Notes under the pieces: generated by a model
What the model was told of the DNA's origin: nothing
The model's input: only the letters and a program-made list of their open reading frames with translations
The model's database searches: none
Source: Siphonodentalium dalli
Lineage: Eukaryota; Mollusca; Scaphopoda; Gadilida; Siphonodentaliidae
DNA: 64,000 nt
Reading direction: 5' to 3'
Assembly (NCBI GenBank): GCA_032622095.1
Contig: CP136061.1
Location: forward strand, 5,218,734 to 5,282,733
Position numbers and translations under genes: made by a program
In this document: positions 61,001 through 64,000 of the stretch, in pieces
Numbering within the stretch: the stretch's first letter is position 1
Layout of the letters: every line of letters starts with the position of its first letter

Positions 61001-62780
61001 CAATTTCAACCCAATTACATGTTCACCTTCTCATTGACTCAGAAAAGTTAGTCATTATGACTAACAATTCTTTAGTAGTTATGCTTAACATCGCCATATT
61101 TATTGTGACTAATGTTTTCCCTTAGTCATTGTGATTAAGCTAAGTTAATCATCCTACGGAAAAACAGTTGATAAGCCTCAGTTTGTCGCATTGACTAATT
61201 TTGTTTCTTAAGTTTATAAGTCAATTTAGGATCATTTGGAGCGTATTTTGTTTCAAATAATGCATATATGGGTTTATTTGTGTGTTTGTCATAAGTTCAA
61301 TATGAGTTTATTTTCAGGACAACATGCTGTATAAGAGAGATTCTTTATATTTTGTGAAACAATATTTCTAATGGGGCCTCATCTTGACCATAGTAACATA
61401 AATATGGTGTTTTTGCACTGTTACATCTTTGCATAAAAGGCCTTCGGTGAAAAGTGCACAATTTTGTAAATAATGTGTAATTGGCCTCTCCCATTTACCT
61501 CGGCATACCTTCGTGCAATGTTCGACAGCCCGACCGGTCTAGTCCATATCAAAGTCATATCCATCACGTGATCTATATGATGATCATCATCATGCCAGCG
61601 TCAGAGTCCCGAGAAAATAGTTTTCCAAGAGGTTTTCCACGAACATATACATAAAATGTGGCTATTTTAGAACATGTCTGTGTTGCTCGATCAACAATTC
61701 GTCTTATTATGTGTAACACCAGGGCTTGTATTCACCAAATGGGTTTATTTTATAAACCGGCTATAGTTTATTGGGTAGTGGCTGAATGCTCACATTACGT
61801 CACTAACATTTACGATACACACTATATCGATATGATTGATCCATCCATTCATATTTTCTAATTGTCAATAGACACCGCCTCACGACACATAGCTTTCAAA
61901 TCCTCATTTTGTATCGGCGTTGGTGGACACTTCCCGTAATATATATTTACACTCACACATGCATTCCAGCTGTGGAACATATAGTACGTTGATTGGTGGA
62001 CATTGCATCACGTGACGTTGCACGCAGACCCATACTTGTTTCCATTGTTTGTAGACGCTACTTGCAACCAGCTACGAGAATAACATTGCAAATTCCCACC
62101 AAATGCTCTGTTATTCTGCCCGAAGACTCGGTTGAGTGCAAACATAAGTTGGGTCGTTCCACCCAAAATGTCTGACCAACGTGCATCCGTGCAAGGTTAA
62201 TCAACACCAATTACTTATATTTACATTCAGCCGAGTCAACTGGAGATTAAAAGAGCATTTAGTGCCAATTTCCAACGTCATTCTCGCAGCTCGTTACAAG
62301 TTGCGTCTACACAATACGGAAGCATGTAGCGACATCATGATACTACGCGGTGTGATACGTTTACTATTAAGCGCGCCCGTTTCACAGTTAAATCAAAACT
62401 CGTGTGTGCCAATTGTCCATAATCACATACCGATTGTGAATATACATATGTGTATTTCTATAATCAGAACACATATTTATTATTATTTGATTATTTACAG
62501 TGTACGGAAGCAAGTAGCGACATCACGTGGTGTGTTTTTCTGCCAATGAACGTCATGCATTCATGTTCCACAGCGAGAATATATATTTGTTAAAAGGACG
62601 TGGACGTTTTAGAGCATTATACTAAAAAACACGGGTTTGTTTCGCCGGTGGTGCATTTTGCTTAATGACCTTTCAACGTGTGAATCGATCGCCGTCGAAA
62701 CCACATTGATTAGATAATCATATGATGCCGCCATGTCTATGCGATCGACGACCACAGTTGGCTTAGCACCGAGCCTTCCC
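58010..62780. other. No gene recognised
   Basis: Mostly unique AT-rich DNA. Short GACTAAC/GTTAGTC inverted motifs cluster at 60508-60610 and 61045-61150. A GTGGGTTGAACCCAC palindrome at 58307-58321 resembles a tRNA T-arm without the rest of a tRNA. Confidence 0.45.
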
Positions 62781-62787
62781 TGTATAT

Positions 62788-62911
62788 ACAGCCTGGACTA
62801 TATATAACCCAGCTGGTGAATACGAACCATGGTGTTACCCATATAGCTTCGCGTTGAGTCTCGCCAGGTATAAACTATCTGGACTCTATATAAACCAAGT
62901 TGGGGAATACG
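62788..62911. repeat. ~88-bp spaced duplicate containing TATATAAAC boxes
   Basis: CTGGACTATATATAACCCAG at ~62791 and CTGGACTCTATATAAACCAA at ~62879, each followed by a GGGAATACGA/GGTGAATACGA block. It lies ~730 bp upstream of the second PAN exon, too far for a simple core promoter. Confidence 0.55.
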
Positions 62912-63636
62912 AGTCAGATTTTTCGCTTGTGTATTTGGGGCATATGAACAACGAAAATGTGCTTTTAACACGATATTCTTGGAATGTTTTTTTGTTGTTG
63001 TTAGAAGCAATGGCGGAAATAGATTGCACCATTACCATATACTGCGTGTTTCCTTACACCATATAGTTTACGGTGTCGCAGTATGATGCGCAAATCCAAT
63101 TGATCTGCTTCAAATTCACATAATCGACTCGAAACGCGAGTAGGCGCAGTAAGCTGTCACACATCCGATACACTTTTCTTCTTCAAAGGAGCGACATTAT
63201 TATAACATGTTCGTCGATATTTCTTTGTCAGAAAACAAGATCTATACTCCATGACTACATTGCAAAGTGAGATAAACCGTACACCAATCAGATATCGTGC
63301 TCTCCAAATCACGTGATAGTGATATTGTTATATATCGCGCCCTCATTTATGTCGATATATCTGGGTAAGAACGATTCGCCACGATGAACGATGAGGTCAA
63401 ACCGACGAACCATTCACCAGTCAGATATCGTGCGCTTTGCATCAGTGCTACTACTATTTCGCATATCATCACAACAATGTTGGGTTGATATAGTCTTATA
63501 GCAGATTACATCAGTTATTTATTCCGCCTATGATTCAAATTGAAAGCACAACTGGACAATTCGAAGCGTTTTGTTGTTGATTTGAGTTGTTTTATCTCTA
63601 TGACTCGTGTTTCTACATTCGGCTAGCTCAGTCTAG

Positions 63637-63880
63637 ATGCATTTGTGTATTCAAGGAGTTTTGTGTTTCTTACTGTGTGTACGTATATCGGAGGCGAACT
63701 TGTTCACATCCGGACACATTTCAAATGTGACGGGAAATCTAATTTCGAAGACAAATGCCGCATCCGATGTTGATTGCGGTGGACAGTGTGCAGCAACAAA
63801 GGGATGTAACTCCTTTTCGTTCATTGAAGCTGTCTGCTACAAAATGAGCGCCTTCGGTGGCAATTTCAGGCTGTATACAG
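63637..63880 (+). CDS. Exon 1 of a second PAN-domain gene (partial)
   Basis: First coding exon of a gene that continues past the window. The ATG opens a signal peptide (core GVLCFLLCV, cleavage probably near residue 20) followed by a PAN/apple-like module with Cys47, 51, 57 and 67. This is the same C-x3-C-x5-C-x9-C spacing as the exon at 22367, shifted by one residue. CNSFSF is a typical PAN core. The exon is 244 nt long and ends in phase 1 at ACAG|GTAAGAA, against 247 nt and phase 1 in the other gene, so the two are paralogs and a lectin domain may follow downstream (inference). The sequence just after the donor repeats the donor motif about every 22 bp to the end of the window. Confidence 0.68.
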
Positions 63881-64000
63881 GTAAGAATCCTACTAAATGC
63901 AGGTAAGAATCGAACTAGTTACATGTAAGAATCGTACTGGATACAGTAAAGAGTCGTACTACATACAGTTCAGAATGGTACTACAAACAGGTAAGAAATA
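63881..64000 (+). repeat. 22-bp tandem array carrying repeated splice-donor motifs
   Basis: Units begin at 63881, 63903, 63925, 63946, 63968 and 63991, a period of 21-23 bp. The unit consensus is close to GTAAGAATCGTACTACAYAC followed by AG. The first unit starts with the GT of the exon donor. At least 63881, 63903 and 63991 keep AG|GTAAGAA; 63925 reads AT|GTAAGAA; 63946 and 63968 are degraded. The array continues past the window. Confidence 0.85.

Noticed and set aside
62791-62911. TATATAAAC boxes as the promoter of the second PAN gene
   Set aside because: They are part of a duplicated segment and lie more than 700 bp upstream of the ATG with no visible start site.

Overview
This is a eukaryotic window, very probably from a marine lophotrochozoan and most likely a mollusc (inference). 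The genes are split by long introns. The recognisable genes are PAN/apple plus C-type-lectin proteins, and the non-LTR retrotransposons, a piggyBac-like MITE and Helitron-like elements are typical of metazoan genomes. The DNA is AT-rich, with frequent ACATGTA and ACCGGT palindromes. I see no bacterial genes, rRNA, CRISPR or intact tRNA gene.

Two host genes can be supported. The first (+) is a secreted PAN-C-type lectin. Exon 1 is at 22367-22613, and two lectin exons lie at 37938-38150 and 38570-38781. All junctions are phase 1, the spliced length is exactly 224 codons including the stop, and a poly(A) signal follows at 38826. Its 15.3 kb first intron is filled with mobile and tandem DNA. The second gene (+) starts at 63637 with a paralogous signal-peptide/PAN exon of the same phase and cysteine spacing, and it runs off the window. 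Its splice donor lies at the start of a 22-bp tandem array that repeats the donor motif. A possible cysteine-rich exon lies on the minus strand at 57051-57160.

The rest is repeat-derived. From 0 to 4.7 kb there is a ~175-bp tandem array split by a 5'-truncated L1-like LINE with a 14-bp target duplication. At 11.3-12.7 kb there are a foldback, a Helitron-like element and a second Helitron 3' end. A ~4 kb segmental duplication occurs at 12.7-16.75 kb and again at 24.9-28.9 kb. At 17.5-21.8 kb lies a dead CR1/jockey-type LINE flanked by TTCGCTTCC-rich palindromes. At 22.7-23.1 kb there is a piggyBac-type MITE with nested palindromes, whose hairpin and AT-rich core recur at 30.6-31.1 kb. A 1.9 kb foldback spans 32.1-34.0 kb. 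At 35.1-36.1 kb one Helitron sits exactly at the 5' end of another. At 36.3-37.8 kb there is a LINE ORF1 remnant with an (AAAC)n tail. At 41.57-45.07 kb lies a 3.5 kb nearly G-free minisatellite that is open in several frames, followed by a 12-bp array. At 46-47.3 kb there is a cluster of foldbacks. At 49.0-51.4 kb lies a higher-order satellite (A-B-C units, ~580 bp) with an inverted left edge.

The most unusual signals are these: foldbacks whose palindromes close on the heptamer GCGAAGC; Helitrons with exact A|TC...CTAG|T ends carrying NRF1-like or nuclear-receptor-like motif arrays; the tandemly duplicated splice donor; and the nested palindromes in the piggyBac-like MITE.
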